A program made the translations under genes and the position numbers. DNA of 64,000 nucleotides, taken from positions 186,001-250,000 of the forward strand of contig NZ_FXSZ01000004.1 in the NCBI RefSeq assembly GCF_900182575.1. Reading direction: 5' to 3'. Each line of letters begins with the position of its first letter. Positions within the stretch are counted from its first letter, which is position 1. A model generated the notes under the pieces. That model was not told the DNA's origin. It did not search any database and saw only the letters and a list, made by a program, of their open reading frames with translations. Positions 16,362-25,876 of this stretch are shown piece by piece. Source of the DNA: Solitalea koreensis (lineage in GTDB: Bacteria; Bacteroidota; Bacteroidia; Sphingobacteriales; Sphingobacteriaceae).

Positions 16362-18479
16362 ATGAAACGATTATTTCTTTTTTGTGCGATGCTATTTTCC
16401 AGCATCTCACTTTTTGCTCAAATTGAAAATCCGGTTAATTGGTCATATTCAAGTAAATCAGGTAGCGGGGATGAAGCAGTATTGATTCTTACTGCAAAGA
16501 TTGATGGCGGATGGCATACATACTCTCAATTTATTGGGGATGGCGGTCCAGTGCCAACTTCTTTTAAATTTAAGCCGTCAAAAGATTACGAATTGATTGG
16601 TAAGGTAGTCGAGAAAACTACGCCTCATTCAGGGTTTGATAAAACTTTTAATATGAATATTGCTTCCTTTGAAGGTCAGGCGGTGTTCGAGCAAAAAGTT
16701 AAACTCAAAACGCCTAAAACTAAAATTTCGGGAACTCTTGAGTACATGGTTTGTAATGACCATCAGTGCTTACCTCCAGAAGAAGTTGAGTTTTCAATCA
16801 GTGTAACAGCTGATTTATCCGCATTCAAAGCAGCTCCTGCTCCACAACAAGCTGAAAATAATTCACAAAAGCCTGAGGTTGTTAAAACTGAAGAGGTTAA
16901 GCCGGAAGTAGCGAGCGTAAATACTGACACTGCACAAGTTGTTGCTGCAACTGCAGTAGTAAGTGATTCTTCAAAAACAGATACTAGTTCGACAGCTATC
17001 ATTGCTCCTGTTGTACAAAAAACGGAAGAAGGTGGAAAGAAAAGTATGTGGGGTATCTTATTACAAGGATTTCTATTTGGTTTTGTAGCCTTATTGATGC
17101 CTTGTATTTTCCCAATGATACCTTTAACTGTAAGTTTCTTTACAAAACGCAGCGCTTCTCGTGCTGAAGGTATTAAGAAAGCAGTTATTTACGGTATCTC
17201 AATTATTGTTATTTACCTGGTTTTAGGCCTTGGTATTACTTTATTATTTGGATCGAGCAAATTGAATGAACTGGCAAGTGATGCCACGTTTAACCTTATT
17301 TTCTTTGCTATCCTTGTCGTTTTTGCAGCTTCATTTTTTGGAGCATTTGAACTTTCATTGCCAAGTTCATGGGCTACCAAAGCAGATGAAAAAGCTGACA
17401 AAGGTGGTTTAATCGGGATCTTCTTCATGGCAATGGCGCTTGCCTTGGCATCATTTTCATGTACAGGTCCATTGATTGGAACATTATTGGTAAGTGCTGC
17501 TAGCAAAGGTGAGTTATTAGGGCCATTTATGGGTATGCTTGGTTTCTCAGCTTCTTTAGCAATTCCATTTACTTTATTTGCAATTTTTCCTAACTGGCTA
17601 AGTACTTTACCTAAATCAGGTGGATGGTTAAATTCAGTAAAAGTTGTATTGGGCTTTATTGAATTGGCATTTGCCCTTAAGTTTTTGTCAAATGTTGATT
17701 TGGCTTACCACTGGGGAATTTTAGATCGTGAAGTTTTCTTAGTTCTTTGGATTGTGATTTTTGCCATGTTAGGATTTTATCTTTTAGGTAAACTTAAATT
17801 CTCTCATGATAGTGATGTTCAATTCATTTCTGTGCCTCGCTTGTTTTTAGCAATGCTTTCTTTGGCATTTTCAATTTATATGATACCAGGTCTATGGGGA
17901 GCGCCTTTGAAGTCAATTAGTGCTTTTGCGCCACCAATGGGTACTCAAGATTTCGATTTAACTACACTGTCGGCTGGAACAAGTGCTCAACCGGTACATT
18001 CTGTGAAAAAGTACGGTGATGTTTTCCATGCTCCACATGGTATTGATGCATTTTTTGATTATGAGGAAGGTTTAGCTTATGCAAAGAAAACAGGTAAACC
18101 AGTTATGCTTGACTTTACCGGTCATAGCTGCGTAAACTGTAGAAAAATGGAGGCTAATGTATGGTCTGATCCTGAAGTGTTGAAACGTATTAAAGAAAAC
18201 TATGTGTTAATTTCTTTATATGTTGATGACCGTACAGCATTGCCTGAAAATGAGCAGTATACTTCTAAATTTAGCGGTAAGCAAATTACGACGGTTGGTA
18301 AAAAATGGAGCGATTTACAAGCTACTAAGTACAATACTAATTCGCAACCTTTATATGTGTTAATTGATAATAATGGGAATGAATTAGTAGCGCCACAAGG
18401 CTACAATCCTGATATTGCCAATTATGTGAATTTCTTAGATAAGGGTAATACAGCCTTTACTGCAGTAGCTAAAAAGTAG
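16362..18479 (+). CDS. DsbD-like thiol:disulfide interchange protein
   Basis: This 705-residue membrane protein passes reducing power from cytosolic thioredoxin to the periplasm. The order is a signal peptide (residues 1-19), an N-terminal DsbD-alpha-like domain (about 25-150) and a low-complexity Ala/Val/Glu/Lys linker (about 155-225). A CcdA-like membrane core follows, with redox cysteines in MPCIFPMIPL (near 246) and SFSCTGPLIG (near 366). The C-terminal thioredoxin domain carries CVNC near residues 590-593. All redox pairs appear intact. It ends in the terminator at 18505-18543. Confidence 0.93.
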   Translation: MKRLFLFCAMLFSSISLFAQIENPVNWSYSSKSGSGDEAVLILTAKIDGGWHTYSQFIGDGGPVPTSFKFKPSKDYELIGKVVEKTTPHSGFDKTFNMNIASFEGQAVFEQKVKLKTPKTKISGTLEYMVCNDHQCLPPEEVEFSISVTADLSAFKAAPAPQQAENNSQKPEVVKTEEVKPEVASVNTDTAQVVAATAVVSDSSKTDTSSTAIIAPVVQKTEEGGKKSMWGILLQGFLFGFVALLMPCIFPMIPLTVSFFTKRSASRAEGIKKAVIYGISIIVIYLVLGLGITLLFGSSKLNELASDATFNLIFFAILVVFAASFFGAFELSLPSSWATKADEKADKGGLIGIFFMAMALALASFSCTGPLIGTLLVSAASKGELLGPFMGMLGFSASLAIPFTLFAIFPNWLSTLPKSGGWLNSVKVVLGFIELAFALKFLSNVDLAYHWGILDREVFLVLWIVIFAMLGFYLLGKLKFSHDSDVQFISVPRLFLAMLSLAFSIYMIPGLWGAPLKSISAFAPPMGTQDFDLTTLSAGTSAQPVHSVKKYGDVFHAPHGIDAFFDYEEGLAYAKKTGKPVMLDFTGHSCVNCRKMEANVWSDPEVLKRIKENYVLISLYVDDRTALPENEQYTSKFSGKQITTVGKKWSDLQATKYNTNSQPLYVLIDNNGNELVAPQGYNPDIANYVNFLDKGNTAFTAVAKK

Positions 18480-18504
18480 TTTTTAGAAATTTTATATATC
18501 TTAG

Positions 18505-18554
18505 CCTTTGAGTTAAGTGTACCCTGTACGCTTAATTCAAAGGTTTATTTTTTT
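18505..18554 (+). terminator. Strong hairpin terminator abutting pfkA
   Basis: CCTTTGAGTTAAGTGTAC (18505-18522) pairs over 18 bp, with two G-T pairs, with GTACGCTTAATTCAAAGG (18526-18543), leaving a 3-nt loop. A T-rich tract follows to 18554. The pfkA start codon is at 18559, only 4 nt after the tract, so the structure could also act as an attenuator in the pfkA leader. Confidence 0.8.
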
Positions 18555-18558
18555 ATAT

Positions 18559-19533
18559 ATGATCAAGAAAATAGGAGTTTTTACATCAGGTGGCGATGCT
18601 CCTGGTATGAATGCCTGTATTAGGGCAGTAGTGAGAACGGCAATCTACCATAATATAGAAGTAGTTGGAATTATGCGCGGCTACGAGGGAATGATTAATG
18701 GAGAGTTTATACATCTTGAAACTGAGTCAGTAGCTAATATCATACAACGCGGCGGTACGATCTTAAAAACTGCACGCAGCAAGGATTTTATGACACCGGA
18801 AGGCCGGAAAAAAGCATACGATCAATTGAAAGCTAATGGAATTGATGCCATAGTTGCCATTGGTGGTAATGGTACATTTACCGGGGCTGCTGTTTTTGAA
18901 AAGGAGTATGGAATTCCGGCTATTGGTATCCCGGGTACAATTGATAACGATCTTTTAGGTACTGATTTTACCATTGGTTTTGATACCGCCATTAATACTG
19001 TAGTTGATGCAGTTGATGCTATTCGCGATACGGCTGAATCTCACGACCGTTTATTTTTAGTAGAAGTAATGGGCCGTGATTCAGGACAAATTGCTATGGC
19101 ATCGGGTATTGGTTCTGGGGCAGAAGCCATTTTAATGCCTGAGGTAAAAGGTGATGCTGAAGAGTTGTTTGAACGTTTGGCAAAAGGTACTCGTAAAAAG
19201 TCATCCAAAATTGTGATTGTTGCTGAAGGTGACGAAGCTGGAGGCGCATTTGGATTGGCCGAACGCGTAAAAGAGCGTTTCCCTAACTATGATACAAGAG
19301 TTTCCGTACTTGGTCATATTCAACGAGGTGGTTCGCCAACCTGTCATGATCGTATGTTGGCAAGCCAGTTAGGGTTTACAGCCGTTGAAGCCTTACTTCA
19401 AGGTAAAAAAGGAGCAATGGTGGGTATAATAAATCAAGAAGTAGTTTATACTCCGTTCTCTGAAGCCATTAAAGATACCTCATCAAAACTTAATCCTAAT
19501 GTATTAAGGATGATCGAAATTTTGTCATCATAG
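18559..19533 (+). CDS. pfkA: ATP-dependent 6-phosphofructokinase
   Basis: This glycolytic enzyme phosphorylates fructose 6-phosphate to the 1,6-bisphosphate. The ATP-binding GGDAPGMNACIRAVVR is near the start. The catalytic GTIDNDLLGTDFTIGFDTA is near residues 125-143, the substrate loop MGRDSGQIA follows, and GHIQRGGSPT is near 255. The open frame extends upstream to a GTG at 18517, but the ATG at 18559 gives the normal 324-residue protein starting IKKIGVFTSGG. The upstream extension lies inside the terminator hairpin and is rejected. Confidence 0.97.
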   Translation: MIKKIGVFTSGGDAPGMNACIRAVVRTAIYHNIEVVGIMRGYEGMINGEFIHLETESVANIIQRGGTILKTARSKDFMTPEGRKKAYDQLKANGIDAIVAIGGNGTFTGAAVFEKEYGIPAIGIPGTIDNDLLGTDFTIGFDTAINTVVDAVDAIRDTAESHDRLFLVEVMGRDSGQIAMASGIGSGAEAILMPEVKGDAEELFERLAKGTRKKSSKIVIVAEGDEAGGAFGLAERVKERFPNYDTRVSVLGHIQRGGSPTCHDRMLASQLGFTAVEALLQGKKGAMVGIINQEVVYTPFSEAIKDTSSKLNPNVLRMIEILSS

Positions 19534-19629
19534 ACAAAAGAACAAGGACTTTTCTTGGTCATTAGTCTTGAATCCTGGTTCGCTTTAAACGAGGCTGAGC
19601 ATTTAAGTAGAAGCAATTATCTTATTGAT

Positions 19630-20850
19630 ATGAAACGTAAAATAATATTATTTGCGGTTGTGCTACTTATGAGTTCAGCCTTTTTTGTATACCTCAATAA
19701 TCTTCAAAAAGGCGAAACGGCCAGCGGAACACAAATAGGTATTACTCTAAAAGTAGTGCTAATAGCTAAGGGACTTCAATCACCGGTTGAGATGGCTGTG
19801 CCCAAAGATGGTTCGGGCCGGATGTTCATTGTTGAGCAATTGGGCCGAGTCAGAATTATTCAAAATGGGAAGCTTCTTGTTGCCGCCTTTCTCGATCTGC
19901 AGGATAAAATTGTTCCGATGAATGATCGATACTCCGAACGTGGTCTTTTGGGTATTGCTTTCCATCCTGATTTCAAATCGAATAAAAAGTTTTACGTCTA
20001 CTATAGTTCGCCGTCTGGTCATTCAGGGAGTAATCATAAAAGTGTGATTGCGGAATACAAAGAGTCGGTGGGTAATCCGAATCTGGCAGAAAGCAGTGGC
20101 AGAATTGTATTTGAAATAGAAGAACCCGAAGCCAATCACAATGGAGGGCACATGGCTTTCGGGCACGATGGCTATTTATATGTGGGTTTAGGAGATGGAG
20201 GAGGTGCAGGAGATGAGCATGGCGAGTTAGGAAATGGACAGAACCTGCAAACATTGTTAGGTAAAATCATCCGAATCGATGTAAACACTTCTATAGGCTA
20301 CAATGTTCCCGCTGATAATCCTTTTATAGGTAAAAATGCCCGGCCAGAAATTTGGGCCTACGGTCTGCGTAATCCTTGGAAATTTTCATTCGATCGTGTG
20401 AACGGACGTTTGTTCTGCGCGGATGTTGGGCAAGATAAATATGAAGAAGTAGATCTTATTGAAAAAGGGAAAAATTATGGCTGGCGAATCATGGAGGGTT
20501 TACATTGTTACAATCCATCCAACAATTGTAACCAGTCGGGTTTAACTAAACCTATTTATGAATATGATCATCAAACCGGGATAAGTATTATCGGCGGTTA
20601 TGTTTACAGAGGTAAAGCAATTCCTGACCTAATGGGCAAGTATATTTTCGGCGATTGGACCGGACCGGTTTTCGCCCTTGAAAAAGAAGCAGGAATATAT
20701 ACTGTAACGCAGCTGTCGCTGATGGGTAAACCTAAAGACACACGCATTTTAAGTTTTGGAGAAGATGAAATCGGAGAACTCTATTTACTCACCAGCGATG
20801 ATACTCAGCCATTAAGTGCCAAAGGGGCTGTTTACAAAATTATTCGATGA
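19630..20850 (+). CDS. PQQ-type sugar (glucose/sorbosone) dehydrogenase
   Basis: This exported protein of about 406 residues has the six-bladed propeller of soluble aldose sugar dehydrogenases. The N-terminal segment KRKIILFAVVLLMSSAFFVY is a signal or anchor sequence. Family motifs are LLGIAFHPDFKSNKKFYVYY, NHNGGHMAFGHDGYLYVGLG, the calcium/PQQ region GDGGGAGDEHG and WAYGLRNPWKFSFD. The frame is open back to a TTG at 19555, but the ATG at 19630 puts the signal sequence at the N-terminus. PQQ dependence is known for some relatives and is not proven here. It follows pfkA by 96 bp. Confidence 0.88.
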   Translation: MKRKIILFAVVLLMSSAFFVYLNNLQKGETASGTQIGITLKVVLIAKGLQSPVEMAVPKDGSGRMFIVEQLGRVRIIQNGKLLVAAFLDLQDKIVPMNDRYSERGLLGIAFHPDFKSNKKFYVYYSSPSGHSGSNHKSVIAEYKESVGNPNLAESSGRIVFEIEEPEANHNGGHMAFGHDGYLYVGLGDGGGAGDEHGELGNGQNLQTLLGKIIRIDVNTSIGYNVPADNPFIGKNARPEIWAYGLRNPWKFSFDRVNGRLFCADVGQDKYEEVDLIEKGKNYGWRIMEGLHCYNPSNNCNQSGLTKPIYEYDHQTGISIIGGYVYRGKAIPDLMGKYIFGDWTGPVFALEKEAGIYTVTQLSLMGKPKDTRILSFGEDEIGELYLLTSDDTQPLSAKGAVYKIIR

Positions 20851-20881
20851 ATTAAGAAAGGCTTCTAAGTAATAAAAAACT

Positions 20882-20889
20882 TAATTTTG
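20882..20889 (+). promoter_or_regulatory. Bacteroidota -7 element before gmhA
   Basis: TAATTTTG matches TAnnTTTG and ends 25 nt before the TTG start of the phosphoheptose isomerase. No clear -33 TTG was seen. Confidence 0.4.
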
Positions 20890-20914
20890 TCTATAACAAA
20901 TTACAATTATCGCT

Positions 20915-21487
20915 TTGGACAAGATAAAAAACCATTTCGAAGAGGCTCTTGATGTATTGAGCGAATTCGTTTCTAATGAGAAAAACTTTGAAACAATTGT
21001 TAAAGCCGGTTTTTTAATGACCGAGGCTTTAATGACCGGTCACAAGATTATTTCTTGTGGAAATGGAGGCTCTATGTGCGATGCAATGCATTTTGCTGAA
21101 GAACTTTCGGGGCGATATCGTAATGACCGCAAAGCGTTAGCTGCAATTTCAATTTCTGATCCTTCACATATGAGTTGTGTCGGAAATGATTATGGTTATC
21201 CTTTTGTATTTTCAAGGTACCTGGAAGCACTGGGGAATAAAGGAGATGTGTTACTGGCAATCAGCACCAGTGGGAACTCTGAAAATGTGATTAATGCCAT
21301 CAAAGTGGCAAAAGTTAAAGGTATTTCTGTTATAGGTTTAACCGGAAAAGACGGAGGTAAAATGGTCGACTTGTGTGATGTTGAAATTCGTGCTCCGTAT
21401 TCTCAATTTGCTGATCGTGCTCAAGAGATTCACATTAAAGTGATCCACTCTTTAATCGATTATGTTGAAAGAAATGTAATTGTGTAG
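20915..21487 (+). CDS. gmhA: Phosphoheptose isomerase (SIS domain)
   Basis: This 190-residue cytosolic enzyme converts sedoheptulose 7-phosphate to D-glycero-manno-heptose 7-phosphate, the first step to the heptose used in lipopolysaccharide. The SIS core shows ISCGNGGSMCDAMHFAEELSG near residues 48-68 and AISTSGNSENVINAI near residue 113. The closing QEIHIKVIHSLIDYVE is typical of GmhA. The start is a TTG codon, since no ATG lies upstream in frame and the N-terminal helix is needed. It converges on the mprF-like gene. Confidence 0.9.
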   Translation: MDKIKNHFEEALDVLSEFVSNEKNFETIVKAGFLMTEALMTGHKIISCGNGGSMCDAMHFAEELSGRYRNDRKALAAISISDPSHMSCVGNDYGYPFVFSRYLEALGNKGDVLLAISTSGNSENVINAIKVAKVKGISVIGLTGKDGGKMVDLCDVEIRAPYSQFADRAQEIHIKVIHSLIDYVERNVIV

Positions 21488-21513
21488 TCAACAGGTTTTG
21501 GAGATGTAAAAAC

Positions 21514-24096
21514 TCAGGGCTTCATTACTTTTGATAAGGCCCTGGGCAATTGAAGTAAATCATAGCTATGCTCATATACCAGGTACTTATCCTTCCACAT
21601 CGGATCAAACTTCTCCTTAAAATCTCGTAGGCCCTTATACTGACGAAACTGCTGAATTTTTTCATAGGCAAATTTGATCGTTTGCTCAGGTAAATCTTTC
21701 GCTTTTTCAATACCCGACATTGGTGCCAGGCCTAAGTTGAGTGAGGAATATTGTTTGCTTTTGCAATAATTAATCAGCTCAATAATGAGTACATCCATAT
21801 TCCCTCCCGGCGCGTCATTGGTTTTGCGAATCAAATCATAGGTTGCTTCTCCTTTTACATAATCTGGAATGATGTTGAGGAAAGCAACTACTTTTTCTTC
21901 AGAATTCTCAAGCGTAATGATGGTTTGGTTTTTGAGCTCATCCCAGTCAAACATTCCTTGTGAAAAAATCAATTCTTCTCGTTCCATTGTTTCTAACCAC
22001 TCATCAGAAACAAGTTTTAATTTCTGCAAAACACCATCTTTTACCGGTGCTTCATAAATGGTAGTCTTATACCCCTTGTTTAATACGCTATTTACGGCGT
22101 TTCGTAGTGATTTCCGGGCTTTCCCTTCAAGCGTAAATGCTTCAAGGTCAAGAATGGCCTCTTGCCCGATGAGGAGTGACTTTTTTCCTAACGATTGAAA
22201 TGGGCCCAAATGCAATTCATCAACTCTGTAATAGGCGGGCTTTAATCCGTTTGTTTTACAAAAACGCTCAAATTCATTAAGTATTGATGTTTTGATATCA
22301 CTATTATTTTCGCACACAGGTTCTTCAAGCACAATAGCGAAGCCATTGGCTATGCGATAGGCAACAAAGCCTTCATGCTTTAAGCTAAAAAAGAAAAGTT
22401 TATCAGAGTACGTTTTGAAATAGTCAACAGCTGAATCTCCGAATTTAAAAATGAGTTGCTGTGCCTTTCTATATTCGTTCTCATCAATTTTTGTGCTTAA
22501 AATAAAGGGTCTGAGGAAAGCATAACAAACTAAAGTAATAGCGGCCACTCCTAAAAGATTAATGCTGTCGAGAAAGAAATGAGCAAACTTAGTATGGGGA
22601 GTTATTCCCTCTGCGTTCAATAGAATGAAATTATCAAAAGTACTTAGTATGGATTGCTGAAGGCTAAAATCAATACCGAAATGCTTTTTATCAAGGAAGT
22701 AAAACCCGATTACTCCATAAATAACTACTGACAAAAAAGTAAACAGGGTAGTTTGTAAACTTATATTCTGAAGTTTTCGATTGCCGATTATATAATATTG
22801 TTCTTTTGTAAGCATCAACGCCACTAATACTGAAAATGCGATAATAGCTTCTTCATAATCAATAGCTTTGGTAAGATGTCCGAACAAAGAAAGTACGCTC
22901 AAAACGACAGCAAAATACCAGGCATTTTTTAATCCTTTTAATAAAAAGGTCGACGTTATGATAAGTAATAGCCCAAAAATTAATACTAAATAATTGGAAG
23001 CATTGATGGTATCCATCGGTAGCCAGTTTTTTAGTAAATGAACCCTGTCTTTTAAAGCAGGGGTAAGTACCGAAATGATGTTCACTATGCCTAATGCAAA
23101 AATGAGAATAGCCGGAAAAATTCGTAGCAATACGTTTCCTTTGGTGAGCAAAAAAATTAAAGTTCCTGCCAATAAAGGCAACCAAAATTCAAACAGACGA
23201 TATAATAATGTGATCGATAAAGCCTGAGCAGGAGTATAGCCGTATCTGCTAAGAATAAATGTTACAGAAATTTCTATTGCACCCATGCCCCTTAGAAATG
23301 GAGAAATAATAAGAAAAAGAGTGGCGATTATGTATCCAACTATTGCAGCTTCTAAATTAGGAGTTACGCCAATGGCTAACATCGCAACGTATAAATGTAC
23401 TATTCCAACAAACTCTATGAGTACGGAGATGAATATGGTGTTGAACAAGTTCGACTTGGAGAAATGTTCAAGAACAGTTTCTTGCCACATCACTTCTAAT
23501 TCAGGGCTATATTTTAGAGCGAGTTTATAAAGCCATCCTTTCTTCATGAACGAATATGTGGATCCTCCTAAAATAAGAAGTAGGGCAGCCAATCCGCTGA
23601 AAGCGCCAATTTCATTGCCGGCTAGTTTATGGTTTAAAAAGAGATAGATTAATACGGGTAAGGCCACAATTAATACCGAAAGTATTCCGATAAAGCCATA
23701 GATATAAGAAGCGAAATTGATCTTGGTGTGGCTTACATTGTTATTCTCAATTTCTTTTGTGAAGAAGGCTAATGAAGTTACTCCGCCTCCCGGTAAAAAA
23801 ATACTAATGAGGTTACGTTTTAAAAAAAGTTTTAGGGAGAGAAAGAATGGGACGTTAGTCCCTACCGTTTTAAAGCTATAAACATACATGGTCGCTTGTA
23901 GTAAGAGGTAAACAATGGTGAAAAGTATACCTAAAATCAAGTACTGCCAATTACTTGAATGCAATGTAACGCCTACGTCACGTAATTCTCCATGTTCATG
24001 TTTTATGAAATAGATGGCTAGTAAAATGAATAAAAAGCCTAAAATTTCTTTCCAATAGAACGTGTTGTTGCGAAATTTTTCACGAAAGCGATTCAT
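21514..24096 (-). CDS. MprF-like phosphatidylglycerol lysyltransferase/flippase
   Basis: This 860-residue protein combines two parts. Residues 1 to about 535 form 12-14 membrane segments, including the flippase-type N-terminal domain (KLFLKRNLISIFLPGGGVTS). Residues about 545-850 form a cytosolic DUF2156/GNAT-like transferase domain (KHEGFVAYRIANGFAIVLEEPV, then FSQGMFDWDELK and LGLAPMSGIE). MprF proteins add an amino acid from tRNA to phosphatidylglycerol and flip the product, which lowers surface charge. Full length supports function. The amino acid and lipid used here are not predictable. It is a single gene transcribed away from comM. Confidence 0.88.
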   Translation of the reverse strand: MNRFREKFRNNTFYWKEILGFLFILLAIYFIKHEHGELRDVGVTLHSSNWQYLILGILFTIVYLLLQATMYVYSFKTVGTNVPFFLSLKLFLKRNLISIFLPGGGVTSLAFFTKEIENNNVSHTKINFASYIYGFIGILSVLIVALPVLIYLFLNHKLAGNEIGAFSGLAALLLILGGSTYSFMKKGWLYKLALKYSPELEVMWQETVLEHFSKSNLFNTIFISVLIEFVGIVHLYVAMLAIGVTPNLEAAIVGYIIATLFLIISPFLRGMGAIEISVTFILSRYGYTPAQALSITLLYRLFEFWLPLLAGTLIFLLTKGNVLLRIFPAILIFALGIVNIISVLTPALKDRVHLLKNWLPMDTINASNYLVLIFGLLLIITSTFLLKGLKNAWYFAVVLSVLSLFGHLTKAIDYEEAIIAFSVLVALMLTKEQYYIIGNRKLQNISLQTTLFTFLSVVIYGVIGFYFLDKKHFGIDFSLQQSILSTFDNFILLNAEGITPHTKFAHFFLDSINLLGVAAITLVCYAFLRPFILSTKIDENEYRKAQQLIFKFGDSAVDYFKTYSDKLFFFSLKHEGFVAYRIANGFAIVLEEPVCENNSDIKTSILNEFERFCKTNGLKPAYYRVDELHLGPFQSLGKKSLLIGQEAILDLEAFTLEGKARKSLRNAVNSVLNKGYKTTIYEAPVKDGVLQKLKLVSDEWLETMEREELIFSQGMFDWDELKNQTIITLENSEEKVVAFLNIIPDYVKGEATYDLIRKTNDAPGGNMDVLIIELINYCKSKQYSSLNLGLAPMSGIEKAKDLPEQTIKFAYEKIQQFRQYKGLRDFKEKFDPMWKDKYLVYEHSYDLLQLPRALSKVMKP

Positions 24097-24243
24097 CAGA
24101 GGTTAATTAAAATTGATGTAAAACTGTTTAATAGAAATGAAGTTAACATGAATAAAACAGCATGAATATCTAATTTACAAAACTCTGTCTTTTAATTTCT
24201 CTTTAATTTATTTACCTTTTACTTAAATACATCTATCGTACTT

Positions 24244-25785
24244 ATGCTTGTAAAAACTTATGGAAGCGCCGTTTATGGGGTTCAAGCTATTACAATTACT
24301 GTTGAAGTTAACGTTTCGGGTGGAACAAAGTATTTTATTGTTGGCTTGCCCGATAATGCAGTTAAAGAGAGCTATCAGCGAATTGAAGCGGCACTTAAAA
24401 ACACAGAGTTTCATATGCCACGCATGAAAATAGTGGTGAATATGGCTCCTGCTGATATTAAAAAAGAAGGTTCAGCCTATGATCTAACTATTGCCACGGG
24501 TATTCTTGCTGCTTCAGGGCAAATAGTTGAGCCCGAACTTGTTGGAAAATACATTATTATGGGTGAATTATCGCTCGACGGTAGTTTACAAGCCATCAAA
24601 GGCGCTTTACCTATTGCCATTCAAGCCCGTCAAGAAGGTTTTAAAGGTTTTATTCTTCCAAAAGAAAATGCCAGAGAGGCAGCCATTGTTAGCGGACTCG
24701 AAGTTTATGGAGTGGAGAGCATTGCCGAAGTGGTAAAGCTGTTAAACGGAGAATCTGATTTGGTGCCAACTATTGTTAATACCCGGGAAGAATTTCTTCA
24801 GAATATCAATAATTATGAGTTTGATTTTTCCGATGTAAAAGGACAAGAAAATATTAAACGTTCTTTGGAAATAGCCGCCGCCGGTGGGCATAACCTTATT
24901 TTAATTGGTCCGCCGGGAGCCGGTAAAACGATGTTGGCTAAGCGCTTGCCAACTATTCTTCCTCCGCTTAGTTTGCATGAAGCACTTGAAACCACAAAAA
25001 TTCATTCGGTTGCCGGTAAGCTACAGGCCTCCGACGCACTGTTAACAATCCGCCCATTTCGATCCCCACATCATACTGTTTCAGATGTTGCCTTGGTTGG
25101 AGGAGGAGGGAATCCGCAGCCTGGTGAAATTTCTTTAGCTCATAATGGGGTACTTTTTTTAGATGAATTGCCTGAGTTTAAGCGTACGGTTTTGGAGGTA
25201 ATGCGTCAACCATTGGAGGAACGCCGCGTAACCATTTCAAGGGCAAAGATCTCGGTGGATTATCCTTCAAGCTTTATGCTGGTGGCTTCAATGAATCCTT
25301 GCCCATGTGGCTATTACAATCATCCCGAAAAAGAATGCGTTTGCGCTCCCGGTGTTGTTCAAAAGTACCTTAGCCGTATCTCCGGACCATTACTTGATCG
25401 CATTGATATCCATGTGGAGGTTACTCCAGTTTCTTTTAATGAACTTTCCGATGAACGAAAATCAGAGCGCAGTTCCATTATACGCGAGCGGGTTATCAAG
25501 GCTCGTGAAATACAATCAATACGCTTTAATGAAGAAAAAGAAGTGTACTGTAATGCGCAAATGAGTTCAAGAATGGTGCGACAGATTTGCAAAATCTCAG
25601 ATTCAGGACAATTGCTGCTCAAAACAGCAATGGAGCGATTGGGGCTTTCTGCTCGTGCCTATGATCGTATTCTTAAAGTTTCAAGAACGATCGCTGATCT
25701 TTCTGAAAGTGATTCGATTTTGGAAGAACATTTAGCGGAGGCTATACAGTTTAGAAGTTTAGACAGAGAGGGTTGGGCAGGATAA
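24244..25785 (+). CDS. comM: YifB/ComM family Mg-chelatase-like ATPase
   Basis: This 513-residue AAA+ protein is related to ComM, a hexameric helicase that promotes branch migration during natural transformation. The N-terminal ChlI-like domain has SYQRIEAALKN and IKKEGSAYDLTIATGIL. Walker A GPPGAGKTM is near residue 223 and Walker B LFLDELPEF near residue 306. A Cys-rich zinc-type loop, NPCPCGYYNHPEKECVC, lies near 360. The length is normal. It stands alone and ends at the hairpin at 25790-25820. Whether the host is transformable is unknown. Confidence 0.93.
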   Translation: MLVKTYGSAVYGVQAITITVEVNVSGGTKYFIVGLPDNAVKESYQRIEAALKNTEFHMPRMKIVVNMAPADIKKEGSAYDLTIATGILAASGQIVEPELVGKYIIMGELSLDGSLQAIKGALPIAIQARQEGFKGFILPKENAREAAIVSGLEVYGVESIAEVVKLLNGESDLVPTIVNTREEFLQNINNYEFDFSDVKGQENIKRSLEIAAAGGHNLILIGPPGAGKTMLAKRLPTILPPLSLHEALETTKIHSVAGKLQASDALLTIRPFRSPHHTVSDVALVGGGGNPQPGEISLAHNGVLFLDELPEFKRTVLEVMRQPLEERRVTISRAKISVDYPSSFMLVASMNPCPCGYYNHPEKECVCAPGVVQKYLSRISGPLLDRIDIHVEVTPVSFNELSDERKSERSSIIRERVIKAREIQSIRFNEEKEVYCNAQMSSRMVRQICKISDSGQLLLKTAMERLGLSARAYDRILKVSRTIADLSESDSILEEHLAEAIQFRSLDREGWAG

Positions 25786-25789
25786 AATG

Positions 25790-25820
25790 ACCCTGCCTAA
25801 AGAAATTTAATGGGCAGGGT
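25790..25820 (+). terminator. comM terminator
   Basis: ACCCTGCC pairs with GGCAGGGT across a 15-nt loop just after the comM stop codon, followed by TATTTGTTG. The T-run is weak but the stem is GC rich. Confidence 0.65.
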
Positions 25821-25876
25821 TATTTGTTGTTATAAATCTATATGGACTGAAAATTTTCGTTCTATTTCAATAGCCA

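Noticed and set aside
18517..18558. GTG-initiated extension of pfkA by 14 residues
   Set aside because: It lies inside the terminator hairpin, and the ATG at 18559 gives the canonical N-terminus.
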